From Deltaproteobacteria bacterium (GTDB lineage: Bacteria; Desulfobacterota; Binatia; UBA9968), in contig SHYW01000036.1 in assembly GCA_009692615.1 (NCBI GenBank), positions 1 through 43,130 of the forward strand: 43,130 nt of DNA. The letters are read 5' to 3'. The position numbers were made by a program, and so were the translations under genes. The notes under the pieces were generated by a model. That model saw only the letters and a list, made by a program, of their open reading frames with translations, was not told the origin of the DNA and searched no databases. Position 1 is the first letter of the stretch. Each line of letters starts with the position of its first letter. This document shows positions 10,432-18,876 of this stretch, one piece after another.

Positions 10432-10971
10432 TTACTTCTTTGCCTGCCCTGCCAACAGCGAAAAAATTTCCGCCGGCAGTGTCTTCTCCGCGGCTTGAGA
10501 TAATTTCTCCGCCAAACGTTTGAACTCGGTAACATTGACCGCGCTAAACTCGACGCGCAGATTGCCGCCTTCCAATCCCGGCGCCACGCTCAAGCGAATT
10601 TCCGGCGCCAGTTTTAACTCCTGAATCTTGGCGCGAATCGCATCTTCGGTCTCCGCCAAGCGCGGGTAGCGCAAGCGCCGAATATGCTCTTTGATGCGCT
10701 TGAGCCTGTCCGCGCGGCCCAGCCGCGGATCGGTCGCGATATCGTCGACGACTTTCGCGTTCAAGAGCGATTGAATGCTCACGCCATCGCGCAAAGCCAC
10801 TTCTTCAAGCCAGTCCATCAAATCGCGCAGATGATTCTCGCCGATCTTGAGGGCTAAAGCGAGCCGTTCGAGAGCTTCGCCATCGGCGCTGCCCCAGCCC
10901 AGCCAACGCTCAAGCGTCTGCGGGTGAAAGCTCTTGGCCGCCGCGTAGCCGCGTATTGCCGATTCCGCCAT
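10432..10971 (-). CDS. Helical protein of unknown function preceding the radical SAM gene
   Basis: A 179-residue protein I do not recognise. Residues 1-130 look mostly helical and charged, with a helix-turn-helix-like stretch near 10-45 (HPQTLERWLGW) and an arginine-rich segment near 80-105 (RADRLKRIKEHIRR). The C-terminal 50 residues alternate strand and helix. It ends 12 bases before the SPL-like gene and overlaps the end of the glycosyltransferase gene by about 60 bases, so a slightly later start is possible. A DNA- or RNA-binding partner for the radical SAM protein is a guess from position only. GC content and codon use match its neighbours. Confidence 0.7.
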   Translation of the reverse strand: MAESAIRGYAAAKSFHPQTLERWLGWGSADGEALERLALALKIGENHLRDLMDWLEEVALRDGVSIQSLLNAKVVDDIATDPRLGRADRLKRIKEHIRRLRYPRLAETEDAIRAKIQELKLAPEIRLSVAPGLEGGNLRVEFSAVNVTEFKRLAEKLSQAAEKTLPAEIFSLLAGQAKK

Positions 10972-11800
10972 CGTGATTAAGCAGGCTCTCCGTTAAAATA
11001 TTTTCGTAGTCCTGGGCTTCAGCGAGTTTGCCGCGCTTGCGCGCGCCGTCGGCCAAGACCGCCACTTTGCGCCGTAGAACATCCAACGTCGCAATCCGTC
11101 GCCCATCGTCGAGTCCCGAACGCAAAAGTTTTTGCAGCGCCAGAACCCGGTAGCGATCCATGCCCCAAATTGAATGCGACAATTGATCGGCGTGGCCGCC
11201 GCGCTTGACCACTAGCGGCTCGTCGATCATCGCCACGGGATAATCCCGCGCGATGCGCAGCCACAAGTCATAGTCTTCACAGACCGGAAACGTTTCGTCG
11301 AACCCGCCGACCTGCTCAAATAGTTCGCGCGTGAGCAGCACCGCCGACGGGCTCACCAAGCAAAGCTCCAAGCTCGACAAAAAAATATCGCCGGAGGGTT
11401 TGCGATGTTTAGCCTTGGGATTGACCCTGACGCCGTTACGAATCCAGATTTCTTCGTTCTGGCAGATTTGCACGCTCGGATTACGCTCCATGAACGCGGT
11501 TTGGATCGCCAATTTGTTCGCTAGCCAAAGATCGTCCGAGTCGAGAAATGCCAGATAACGTCCGCGCGCCTGGCGAACAGCCAAATTGCGCGCCGCCGAC
11601 ACACCGCGATTGGCCTGAGTCAACAAAAGCAATCGTGATCCGAAGCGCGCTAACTGCGTCGCAGTATCGTCGGTCGAACCGTCATCGACGACGATTAGCT
11701 CATAGTCGGAAAAGCTCTGGGCCAAGACGGATTCGATCGCCGCCCCGACCATTGGCCAACGGTTAAAAGTCGGAATGATAACGCTTACGATTGGCGACAC
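10910..11800 (-). CDS. Family 2 glycosyltransferase
   Basis: An inverting GT-A fold glycosyltransferase of about 296 residues. It shows the nucleotide-binding start VSVIIPTFNR, the acidic ELIVVDDGSTDDT, the NRGVSAARN segment, the metal-binding FLDSDDLW and the catalytic-region CEDYDLWLR. Acceptor and donor cannot be told. The frame is open further upstream to 11875, but that part runs through an intergenic palindromic repeat (11834-11925). I therefore place the start near GTG 11800, just before the VSVIIPTFNR strand; the ribosome binding site is weak, so this is uncertain. The 3' end overlaps the 179-residue unknown by 62 bases. Confidence 0.85.
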   Translation of the reverse strand: MSPIVSVIIPTFNRWPMVGAAIESVLAQSFSDYELIVVDDGSTDDTATQLARFGSRLLLLTQANRGVSAARNLAVRQARGRYLAFLDSDDLWLANKLAIQTAFMERNPSVQICQNEEIWIRNGVRVNPKAKHRKPSGDIFLSSLELCLVSPSAVLLTRELFEQVGGFDETFPVCEDYDLWLRIARDYPVAMIDEPLVVKRGGHADQLSHSIWGMDRYRVLALQKLLRSGLDDGRRIATLDVLRRKVAVLADGARKRGKLAEAQDYENILTESLLNHDGGIGNTRLRGGQELSPADA

Positions 11801-11833
11801 GAGAAAGCTCAAAGCATATCCATATGCAAGTTC

Positions 11834-11925
11834 CGTCACTCCCGCGACGACGGGAATCCAGGGACGGACGGACATCCTTCGATCGACTCAGGACAGGCTT
11901 CGGTCCACCCCTACCGGGAATGACG
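11834..11925. repeat. Palindromic intergenic repeat (TCACTCCCG type)
   Basis: CGTCACTCCCG at 11834-11844 and CGGGAATGACG at 11915-11925 are inverted with one mismatch, and the left arm continues CGACGACGGGAATCCAGG. It matches the style of short dispersed repeats common between proteobacterial genes. It sits between the CoxG-like gene and the glycosyltransferase gene. Confidence 0.65.
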
Positions 11926-11937
11926 ATTCACCACGTA

Positions 11938-12369
11938 TTAAATAAAAGATTCCACTTTTTTGAAAAACTGCTCGGCCATCATCTTCGCCACGCCGTTAAG
12001 CATGCGCTGGCCGACGCTGGCGATCAGCCCGCCGATCTTCGGTTCGGTGCTGTATTTAAGCAGCGTCTGGCCGTTGCTCTCTTCGAGATCGATGGCGACA
12101 TCGCCCTGCATGAAGCCCGGCCCACCGGAACCTTCACCACTCAAGACATAATGAGCCGGCGCCTGTTTGTCTTTGATCGCGACTTTTCCTTTGTACGTTC
12201 CTTTGACCGAAGCGACGCCGACCTTCATCACCGTTTCATATTTGTCCGGCGCTACCTCGTTCATACTTTCGCAGCCCGGCATGCATTGCGCCATGATCTT
12301 GGGATCGAGTAAAACCTGCCAAACCCGCTCCCGGCTCGCGTTAAAAGTATAACTGCCTTCGATCTTCAA
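11938..12369 (-). CDS. CoxG-like SRPBCC-fold protein
   Basis: A 143-residue single-domain protein of the SRPBCC/START-like fold, in the CO dehydrogenase subunit G (CoxG) group. Typical features are the opening KIEGSYTFNASRERVW, the LLDPKIMAQCMPGCE segment and the long C-terminal helix with the invariant QRMLNGVAKMMAEQFF. CoxG anchors CO dehydrogenase to the membrane in carboxydotrophs, but CoxG-like proteins occur widely without it. No coxMSL genes are in this window, so a CO-related role is not supported. The TTG start at 12369 has GGGAGG about 8-10 bases upstream. It is divergent from the transglycosylase gene and probably monocistronic. Confidence 0.85.
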   Translation of the reverse strand: MKIEGSYTFNASRERVWQVLLDPKIMAQCMPGCESMNEVAPDKYETVMKVGVASVKGTYKGKVAIKDKQAPAHYVLSGEGSGGPGFMQGDVAIDLEESNGQTLLKYSTEPKIGGLIASVGQRMLNGVAKMMAEQFFKKVESFI

Positions 12370-12513
12370 GAAAATCTGCCTCCCGTTTTGTCGACTCGGA
12401 ATTGGCGAAAACCATAACGTTCATCCAGTGAAAAAACAACTAGCTAATTTTCACCGCAATTTCGCTTTTGCCATTGAATCCCCACCGGCGCGTAGCTAAA
12501 CTCCAGCCAACCA

Positions 12514-14568
12514 ATGGTTTCTTCTACTCGTTTAGTCGCGCTGCTCGCCTTCTTATTCGGATTCGTACAATCCCCGTTCGCCCAGAACGGCCAGAGCAAC
12601 GACGCGCGCGAACTTTTCGCCAAAGCTTATCAACTTTACGCCAATGGCAAACCGGCCCGGGCTAAAGAGCTACTGCAAAAAACCGTCGAGACAAGCTATC
12701 GCCTCGCCGACTACAGTCTCTACTATTTGGCGCGCATCGCCGTCGACGAAAAAAACGCCGCCCAAGCGCGCGAATATTTAACCCAGCTGCGCCAGCGTTT
12801 TCCGCATAGCATTTGGCACCACCCGGCAACGCTGCTACGGGCGAAAAGCGACATCGCGGAAAAAAATTTCGCCGCCGCCACGGAAACACTGCGCCAACTG
12901 CGCGCCAACAAGTCGGTGTCCCGCGACATTATTGACGAAGCGCACTTTCTCCAAGGACAAATTCACGAAGCCCAAGGAGACTTCGACCGCGCCTTCGCGC
13001 GCTACCGGGAACTTCGAAACAGCTCGCCGGGCTCGCGCTGGGCGACGGCGGCGCGCAAAGAGCAGACGCGGCTGCGCGGGCAATTCGCCGAGCGCTTCGC
13101 GCTCAATACGGTCGAAGCCCAAGCCGATGAAGCCGATCGGCTGGCGCGCGAGCGGCAAACTCACGACGCCCAAGAGTTTTATAAAAAAATTCTCGACCGC
13201 GTCAGCGATCCCAACGAGCGCTTAAGTTATCTCGTCAAGCTGGCCGCGCTCCATCTTTCCAGCGGCGGCAGAAACGAAGCGCTGCCAACCTTGGAACAGA
13301 TCGCCAGGGATTATCCCGACCACGCCGAAGCGCCCAAAGCGCTCTATCAGATCGGCCAGATTTACTGGAACCGCCACGACAACGCGCGCGCCTTCGACTA
13401 TTTTCACAGTCTCTTGGAAAAATATCCGGCCAGCGGCTTCGTCGACCGGGCGCAGTACGCCAGCGCCGACATCCATGAATACTTCGGCCGCAATGACGAC
13501 GCGGTGAAACTTTACCGCAACGTGCTCAAGCAGTTTCCCCATAGCCAAGTGCGCGACGACGCTACCTGGCGGCTCGCCTGGCTTTACTACCGAAGCGGCG
13601 AACTACCAATGGCCCAAGAAACTTTTCGCGCTTTGATGGCGCAATCGCGCAACGGCCCCTTCTTCACCGCATCCATATACTGGCAAGCGCGCATCGCCGA
13701 GAAACTGAACGATGGCGAATCGGCCAAACAGCTGCTGCTGCGCATCGTCAACGGCGGTGAAGAGTCCTACTATCAAGCGCTGTCACTGCGCGGCCTGGAA
13801 CGACTCGGCACGCCCATGGCGGAAAGCAAGATAGCCCGGCCGCAGAGCAACAAAGAACCCGACCCGAGCCTCGATGCCGAAGCGAGCTTTCATCTGAGCC
13901 GCGCGCGCGAACTCGGCGAGCTGTCGTTGCATAACCTGGCGCTGGCCGAGTTGGACGCCATCAGCCGGCGCGCCAACGCTAAGAATCGCTGGCAGCCGTT
14001 GCTCATGCGCGAATATTTTCTCAACCAAGCCTACGGCCGCAGCCTATCGCTGGCGAGCCAGCTGCCGGTGATCCAAGGCGAACGCAATTACTATCGCTAT
14101 CCCCTCGCCTATTGGGATTCGGTGCGGGGCAAAACTCAAGAGCGCGGCGTCGATCCCTACTTAGTTTTGGCATTGATCCGTCAGGAGAGTTTGTTCAACA
14201 CCCGCGCCCGCTCGCCGGCCGCGGCCTTTGGTTTGATGCAGCTGATTCTGCCGACCGCGAGCCGAGTCGCCCAGCAAATCGGCCTGCCGGCGCCGAGTCC
14301 GGAAAAACTCTTCGATCCGGAGCTGAATCTCACGCTGGGCACCCAGTATTTGAAAGATCTGCTCGATCGCTACGGCAACAACTGGTTCAAAGCGATCGCC
14401 GCTTACAACGCCGGCGAAACCGCGGTGGACCGCTGGGAAAAAGAAATCGTCACCGATGACATCGAAGAATTCGTCGAACGCATTCCCTATGTCGAAACCC
14501 GCGGCTACGTAAAACTAGTCCTGCGCAATCACCGCATTTACAAACGGCTCTACGAACCGACCCAATGA
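12514..14568 (+). CDS. slt: Soluble lytic murein transglycosylase (Slt70-like)
   Basis: A 684-residue periplasmic enzyme that cleaves peptidoglycan glycan strands to 1,6-anhydro ends. Residues 1-23 look like a signal peptide ending SPFAQ. Residues 30-520 are helical TPR-like repeats typical of the superhelical U/L domains. The catalytic goose-type lysozyme-like domain is at about 535-665. It contains the catalytic E558 in IRQESLF, then AFGLMQL and IAAYNAGE, the signature of transglycosylase family 1. Downstream, the C26 amidase gene overlaps its stop by ATGA, so the two are co-translated. The length is close to that of Slt70. Confidence 0.92.
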   Translation: MVSSTRLVALLAFLFGFVQSPFAQNGQSNDARELFAKAYQLYANGKPARAKELLQKTVETSYRLADYSLYYLARIAVDEKNAAQAREYLTQLRQRFPHSIWHHPATLLRAKSDIAEKNFAAATETLRQLRANKSVSRDIIDEAHFLQGQIHEAQGDFDRAFARYRELRNSSPGSRWATAARKEQTRLRGQFAERFALNTVEAQADEADRLARERQTHDAQEFYKKILDRVSDPNERLSYLVKLAALHLSSGGRNEALPTLEQIARDYPDHAEAPKALYQIGQIYWNRHDNARAFDYFHSLLEKYPASGFVDRAQYASADIHEYFGRNDDAVKLYRNVLKQFPHSQVRDDATWRLAWLYYRSGELPMAQETFRALMAQSRNGPFFTASIYWQARIAEKLNDGESAKQLLLRIVNGGEESYYQALSLRGLERLGTPMAESKIARPQSNKEPDPSLDAEASFHLSRARELGELSLHNLALAELDAISRRANAKNRWQPLLMREYFLNQAYGRSLSLASQLPVIQGERNYYRYPLAYWDSVRGKTQERGVDPYLVLALIRQESLFNTRARSPAAAFGLMQLILPTASRVAQQIGLPAPSPEKLFDPELNLTLGTQYLKDLLDRYGNNWFKAIAAYNAGETAVDRWEKEIVTDDIEEFVERIPYVETRGYVKLVLRNHRIYKRLYEPTQ

Positions 14569-15308
14569 AAAAAAACCATTTACCTATCATCGGCATCAGC
14601 GCCGACTTCGCCGAAGGCGATCGCAAAACTAAACTTGAACCGACGCTGTTCTTAGCCCAACGCTACTACCGCGCCGTCGAACAAGCCGGCGCTTTGCCAA
14701 TCATCCTGCCGCAACTAAGTTCGGCCACGATGATCCGCCAAGCGCTGGATCGACTCGACGGCCTGATCGTCAGCGGCGGCGGCTTTGACATTCACCCGAG
14801 CTACTACGGCGAAAAGCCACTCAAGCAACTCGGCATGATTAAAACCGAGCGCACCGAGTTCGAATTGACGATTGCCGCCGCGGCGCTCAAACAAGACTTG
14901 CCGCTGCTCGGCATCTGCGGCGGCGAACAAGCGTTGAACGTCGTGCTCGGCGGCTCGCTCTACCAAGACATCGGAGCGCAAGTAGCGAATGCCATGAATC
15001 ATGAGCAAAGCGAGAAAAAATCCTACGGCGGTCACTCGGTAACAATCGCCAGCGGCACGCGGCTCAGTGCCATCGTTCAGCACCGACGCATCGAGGTCAA
15101 CACTACCCATCATCAAGCGGTCAAACGTCTCGGCAAAGGCCTGATCGCCAACGCTGTGGCTGACGACGGCATCGTCGAAGCGATCGAAAGCACCCGCCAC
15201 CGTTTCGCCATCGGCGTGCAATGGCATCCCGAAGTTCTCGCGCCAAGGCGAATCGATCAACGACGCATCTTCGCCGCTTTCGTCACGGCTGCCAAACGAA
15301 CGGTTTGA
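14565..15308 (+). CDS. Class I glutamine amidotransferase-like C26 peptidase (PuuD family)
   Basis: A 247-residue gamma-glutamyl hydrolase-type protein. The family splits gamma-glutamyl amides such as gamma-glutamyl-GABA. The nucleophile is C118 in GICGGEQ (most relatives have GICRGxQ) and the His/Glu pair is H221 and E223 in VQWHPE. The GGGFDIHPSYYGE loop is characteristic of PuuD. Its start ATG overlaps the transglycosylase stop by four bases, which suggests a coupled role. Cleavage of a gamma-glutamyl link released from peptidoglycan is possible, but that is inference. The Arg-to-Gly change next to the nucleophile is unusual. Confidence 0.88.
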   Translation: MKKNHLPIIGISADFAEGDRKTKLEPTLFLAQRYYRAVEQAGALPIILPQLSSATMIRQALDRLDGLIVSGGGFDIHPSYYGEKPLKQLGMIKTERTEFELTIAAAALKQDLPLLGICGGEQALNVVLGGSLYQDIGAQVANAMNHEQSEKKSYGGHSVTIASGTRLSAIVQHRRIEVNTTHHQAVKRLGKGLIANAVADDGIVEAIESTRHRFAIGVQWHPEVLAPRRIDQRRIFAAFVTAAKRTV

Positions 15309-15389
15309 TTTACCACGAAGGCACGAAGGGCACGAAGATTTCGAGAATTACATTCCTAACTTCGTGATCTTTGCGCCTTCGTGGTGAAA
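15309..15389. repeat. CACGAAG-type inverted repeat
   Basis: TTTACCACGAAGGC at 15309-15322 is inverted at 15375-15388 (GCCTTCGTGGTGAA, one mismatch), and both arms carry further CACGAAG units. It is a palindromic intergenic repeat between the C26 gene and the hydrolase gene. Confidence 0.75.
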
Positions 15390-15469
15390 ATAATTTTCCA
15401 ACCAAGCATCTGCGATTGAAATTTCCCGCCCACTGGGGCAAAAGCAATCTGGATCAGGAGGCAATCAAC

Positions 15470-16606
15470 ATGGTTAACAAAACCGGCGGCGATGTATTCG
15501 ATCCACAACAATCCGAAAGCTTGCTTTATCCCGCCAAGGGCTTGCCGGGCGGCGGACAGCTGGAAGTACGCATGGAAGTGTCGGCGGATCATCCCGATCC
15601 CGACGTCCGCGGCGTGGCGCGCAGGGTCAAGTTTTTCAATCTCGAAAGCTGGCACAAAGAGTGGACCGAAGTGGCGCAGAAAAACCAAGAGCTGGCGGCC
15701 GGCTTCGAGCAGGACAATCGCAAACAGACCGCCCATGAATTTTACCTGCGCGCCGCCGACTTCTACCGCCGCGCCGTAGTGTACATGGCTGAAACCGATC
15801 CGCGCATGTTACCGACCTACAAAAAATTAGAAGAAAACTTCACCAAAGCTTGGAGCCAAGTCACACCGCCGTTTGAACAAGTGGAAATCCCCTACGAAGG
15901 CCACAAACTCCCAGCGCTGTTCTGGCCCGGGCGCGGCAAAGCCGGCAGCAAATTGCCAGTTGCTTACAATTACGGCGGCGCCGACGGCATCCTGCTGCGC
16001 GGCGAAGATGGCGGCGCGGGACAATACACGCGGCGCGGCATGCACTTCATCGACGTCGACGGCCCCGGCCACGGCGGCACGCTGCGCCATCACAAACTCT
16101 ACGCGCCGCCCGACTCCGATCGCGTCGCCAAGGCGGTGATCGATTATCTGATCTCCCGCATCGATGTCGATGCCAGTAGAATCGGCCTGCACGGCTCGAG
16201 CATGGGCGGCTACTCCGGCCCGCGCGCTGCCACGGTGGAGAAAAGAATCAAAGCCGTCGCGGTGTGGAGCGGCGCGTACAATCTGGTCGATGACATCTTC
16301 GACTATTATCCGCCGATCCAAGACCGCTTGCGCTGGCTCATGGGTGCCAAAGATCTCAATGCGGCACGGGAACGAATGAAAGAGTTCAGCCTCATCGGTC
16401 GCGCCGACAAGATCGAATGCCCGCTGCTGGTCGGCTACAGCATCGACGACCGCGTCATGGACCCGCGCGGCGCGCTCAATCTCTACAACAACGCCGTCAA
16501 CTCCCCCGACCGCACCATGCTCGACGGCGTCGGCCACGGGCAGAAAAAATTCGAGCGTCGGACCTACATCGCTGATTGGTTTATGAAGCAATTGCAGGCA
16601 GGATGA
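15470..16606 (+). CDS. Alpha/beta hydrolase of the dihydroxypseudooxynicotine hydrolase/FrsA-like type
   Basis: A 378-residue serine hydrolase. The start is ATG 15470 after AGGAGG; the frame is open 99 bases further up, but that part lies in an intergenic repeat. Residues about 60-150 form a helical N-terminal cap, as in DHPON hydrolase and related C-C bond hydrolases. The core shows an oxyanion YNYGGADG, the nucleophile elbow GLHGSSMGGY, the acid near YSIDDRV and the His in DGVGHGQ. Relatives cleave carbon-carbon or ester bonds of ring-cleavage-type substrates. It opens a same-strand group with VOC, PEP-mutase-like and flavin reductase genes, 47 bases before the VOC gene, so a catabolic role is likely. 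The substrate is unknown. Confidence 0.83.
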   Translation: MVNKTGGDVFDPQQSESLLYPAKGLPGGGQLEVRMEVSADHPDPDVRGVARRVKFFNLESWHKEWTEVAQKNQELAAGFEQDNRKQTAHEFYLRAADFYRRAVVYMAETDPRMLPTYKKLEENFTKAWSQVTPPFEQVEIPYEGHKLPALFWPGRGKAGSKLPVAYNYGGADGILLRGEDGGAGQYTRRGMHFIDVDGPGHGGTLRHHKLYAPPDSDRVAKAVIDYLISRIDVDASRIGLHGSSMGGYSGPRAATVEKRIKAVAVWSGAYNLVDDIFDYYPPIQDRLRWLMGAKDLNAARERMKEFSLIGRADKIECPLLVGYSIDDRVMDPRGALNLYNNAVNSPDRTMLDGVGHGQKKFERRTYIADWFMKQLQAG

Positions 16607-16653
16607 GACGATGAAAATAGGCAGCAGGCAGCATGCAATAGGCGGAGGTAATC

Positions 16654-17484
16654 ATGGCCATCGCACAATCCCTCGATCATTTTGTCGTTCCGGTCGACGA
16701 TTTGATCGTCGCCGAGGAGTTCTACGTAAAGGTTTTTGACGGCGATATCACCAAGCGCAACGGTTTGAACGTGCGCCAGCGCAAACGCGGCGCGGTGCCG
16801 CATACTTTTATTCAAATCGGCGGCAAGCGCATGGGCGTGTACTTGCAAAGCGATCTTAGGCCGGTGCCAAGCGGCCCACGCGGGTTGCCGACCTACTCGT
16901 TCACGACCACCGATCGCGGCCTCGAAGAAGCCGCCTCGGCGTTACGAGAGATCGGCACGCCCTTCGAAGGACCGGTGCGCGACGCCAACGACTTCGCCAA
17001 GCTGTCGCTCTATTTTGCCGATCCCGCCGGCAATCATTATTCGGTTTACACGCCGAAAAATTCCCACGCCGTCGTCAATCCCACTTCCGGGCGAATGATC
17101 GCCGTCGGCTACATCGAACTGGAAGCGCCCGACGTCGACGCGTCGGTAAAATTCTACCAAGACGTGCTCGGCTTCGAGCTGCAAAGCCGCAATGAGAGAC
17201 CCAAACAGGCGACCTTGAAAATGGCCAGCGGCCAGACTTTTATTTTGACCGAAGCACCGTTTGCTTCCAAAGGTCTGGTGATGAGCCGCAAAGTGCCGGG
17301 GCCGCACATTGCGTTCTACATTCCCACGGCGAACTGGTCGGCGGCCATCGCGCTTTTGGATCAGCTTGGAATTGAGAACGGCGACCGTGGCGCCGCCAAA
17401 GAACCCAGCGCCGACCGCGGCGGCACGTATATGGACGATCCGGCCGGTTACGTAATTCAATACATCACCGACGGCATGGAGTAG
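16654..17484 (+). CDS. Two-domain VOC-family protein (extradiol dioxygenase-like)
   Basis: A 276-residue protein built from two vicinal-oxygen-chelate modules: residues about 1-130 (LDHFVVPVDD start, ending HYSVYTP) and about 145-275 (VGYIELEAPDVDASVKFYQDVLGF, ending GYVIQYITDG). The fold is shared by catechol 2,3-dioxygenases, glyoxalases and resistance proteins. In the first module a metal His is seen at LDH. In the second the expected first His is Tyr/Glu (GYIELE), so metal binding in one module is doubtful. GGAGG lies seven bases before the ATG. It sits between a C-C hydrolase-like gene and a PEP-mutase-like gene, ten bases from the latter. Ring cleavage is plausible but unproven. Confidence 0.8.
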   Translation: MAIAQSLDHFVVPVDDLIVAEEFYVKVFDGDITKRNGLNVRQRKRGAVPHTFIQIGGKRMGVYLQSDLRPVPSGPRGLPTYSFTTTDRGLEEAASALREIGTPFEGPVRDANDFAKLSLYFADPAGNHYSVYTPKNSHAVVNPTSGRMIAVGYIELEAPDVDASVKFYQDVLGFELQSRNERPKQATLKMASGQTFILTEAPFASKGLVMSRKVPGPHIAFYIPTANWSAAIALLDQLGIENGDRGAAKEPSADRGGTYMDDPAGYVIQYITDGME

Positions 17485-17493
17485 CGCGAATAA

Positions 17494-18330
17494 ATGAACG
17501 ACCAACAAAAACGCGCGCGGCTGCGCGAACTGCTGAGCGACGCAAGCGGCGCCATTGCGCCCGGCGTCACCGATGCGCTGTTCGCGCGGCTGGTGCAAGA
17601 TTGCGGTTATTCCGCGGCGCATCTTTCCGGTAACGCCATTCACAAAAATTTTTGCTTGCCCGATCGCAATCTTCTGACGACGACGCAAATCGCCCAACGC
17701 ATCGGCCAAATCTCCGAGGCGACCGACATCCCGCTGATCGTCGACGGCGGCTCGATCTGCGCCGAAACCGTCGCTCTGACCAGAGCGGTGAAGTTGTACG
17801 AACGCGCCGGCGCGGCGGCGATCCGCTTCGAAGACGCGCTGGTAAATGAATACGGCGCCGCTGCCGAAGATCTCGCCATCGCGCCGACATCCGTAGTCGT
17901 CGAGCGCATCAAAGCCGCCGTCGAAGCCCGTCGCGATCCCACGTTGGTTCTCATCGCCCGCTGCGATTCGCGCCCCAAGGAATCGTTGAACCAAGTGCGC
18001 GATCGTCTCGCCGCCTACGCCGAAGCCGGCGCCGATGCCGTCGGCGTGCAGCTCACCGGTGTCGAAGACTTCCGCCATATCGGCGCCAGCGCGCCGGCGC
18101 CGTTAGTCACGCTGTGGCCCAAGACGCAGATGAGCGCATTGGAGTTTTTTCACTTAGGATTTCGCATCGCGCTGATCCCGTCGAGCCTGCCTCTAGCCGC
18201 TGTCATCGGCGCAAGAGAAATGCTGCTCGCATTGAAACAAACCGGCAACGACCGCGAATACTTCGCCAGACAAAAAGAATTCTCCGCCGCCGAAGGCTGG
18301 TACAAGAAACTCGGCAGCGGCCGGAAATAA
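17494..18330 (+). CDS. Divergent isocitrate lyase/PEP mutase superfamily protein
   Basis: A 278-residue TIM-barrel-like protein. The fold is shown by PGVTDALFARLVQDCGYSA, IPLIVDGG, YERAGAAAIRFED and LIARCDS. Members cleave or decarboxylate 2-hydroxy or 2-oxo dicarboxylates with Mg2+. Two key sites differ: the metal loop usually reads DADTGYG but here is VDGGSIC (second Asp lost), and the lyase loop KKCGH that normally follows IEDQ is replaced by VNEYGAA. It is therefore neither a standard isocitrate nor a methylisocitrate lyase; an oxaloacetate decarboxylase or unknown lyase activity is possible. It lies 9 bases after the VOC gene and 18 before the flavin reductase gene. Confidence 0.82.
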   Translation: MNDQQKRARLRELLSDASGAIAPGVTDALFARLVQDCGYSAAHLSGNAIHKNFCLPDRNLLTTTQIAQRIGQISEATDIPLIVDGGSICAETVALTRAVKLYERAGAAAIRFEDALVNEYGAAAEDLAIAPTSVVVERIKAAVEARRDPTLVLIARCDSRPKESLNQVRDRLAAYAEAGADAVGVQLTGVEDFRHIGASAPAPLVTLWPKTQMSALEFFHLGFRIALIPSSLPLAAVIGAREMLLALKQTGNDREYFARQKEFSAAEGWYKKLGSGRK

Positions 18331-18348
18331 AACTGAATTGGAGCGACC

Positions 18349-18849
18349 ATGCTAAAAGAACTCGCCCTCGCCAACGCCTACCGAGTCACGCCCACCGGAC
18401 TCTACCTGATCTCCACCGCCTACCAAGGCAAACGCAACGTCCAGTTCGCCTTTCGCGCGCTCGGCATCAGCGACGACCCGCCGCTGCTGGTGATCGGCAT
18501 TCAGGATAAAAATTTCAGCCGCGAAGTGATTCAAAAGAGCGGCGAGTTTGTCGTCAACGTCTGCTCGCAAAATCAATTGCACGCCGTCGACAAGAGCCGC
18601 GACATGTCCGGACGCAACGTCGAAGATAAATTCGTCGCCCTCGGCCTAGACACTTTGCCGGCGAAGATCGTCCAAGCGCCATTAGTCATAGGCTGCCACG
18701 CCAACGTCGAATGCAAGTTGGTCAACACGATGGAAGTCGAAGGTCTATACTTATTCGTCGGTCAAGCCGTCGCCGCCCATGGCGACGATCAAGTGCCGCC
18801 GATCGCGCGCTTGATGGGCAAGTCTTGGCGCCTCGACGGACCTATTTGA
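18349..18849 (+). CDS. Flavin reductase-like FMN-binding protein
   Basis: A 166-residue split-barrel protein of the flavin reductase domain family. The typical order is a first strand (PTGLYLISTAYQGKRNVQF), then LVIGIQDKNFSREVIQKSGEFVVNV, and a C-terminal IARLMGKSW. Such proteins reduce FMN with NAD(P)H for a monooxygenase partner, or bind FMN in other redox roles. The usual N-terminal T/S-G-V-T motif is reduced here, so FMN binding rather than free reductase activity is possible. It is fourth in the string starting at 15470. The SBP gene begins 28 bases later after a strong GGAGGAG. No obvious monooxygenase is adjacent; the Rieske oxygenase is 4 kb away. Confidence 0.8.
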   Translation: MLKELALANAYRVTPTGLYLISTAYQGKRNVQFAFRALGISDDPPLLVIGIQDKNFSREVIQKSGEFVVNVCSQNQLHAVDKSRDMSGRNVEDKFVALGLDTLPAKIVQAPLVIGCHANVECKLVNTMEVEGLYLFVGQAVAAHGDDQVPPIARLMGKSWRLDGPI

Positions 18850-18876
18850 TCGAACGCATCACGTAGGAGGAGCGCC

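Noticed and set aside
11938-12369. CoxG as part of a CO dehydrogenase operon
   Set aside because: No coxM, coxS, coxL or maturation genes lie in the window; the SRPBCC protein stands alone.
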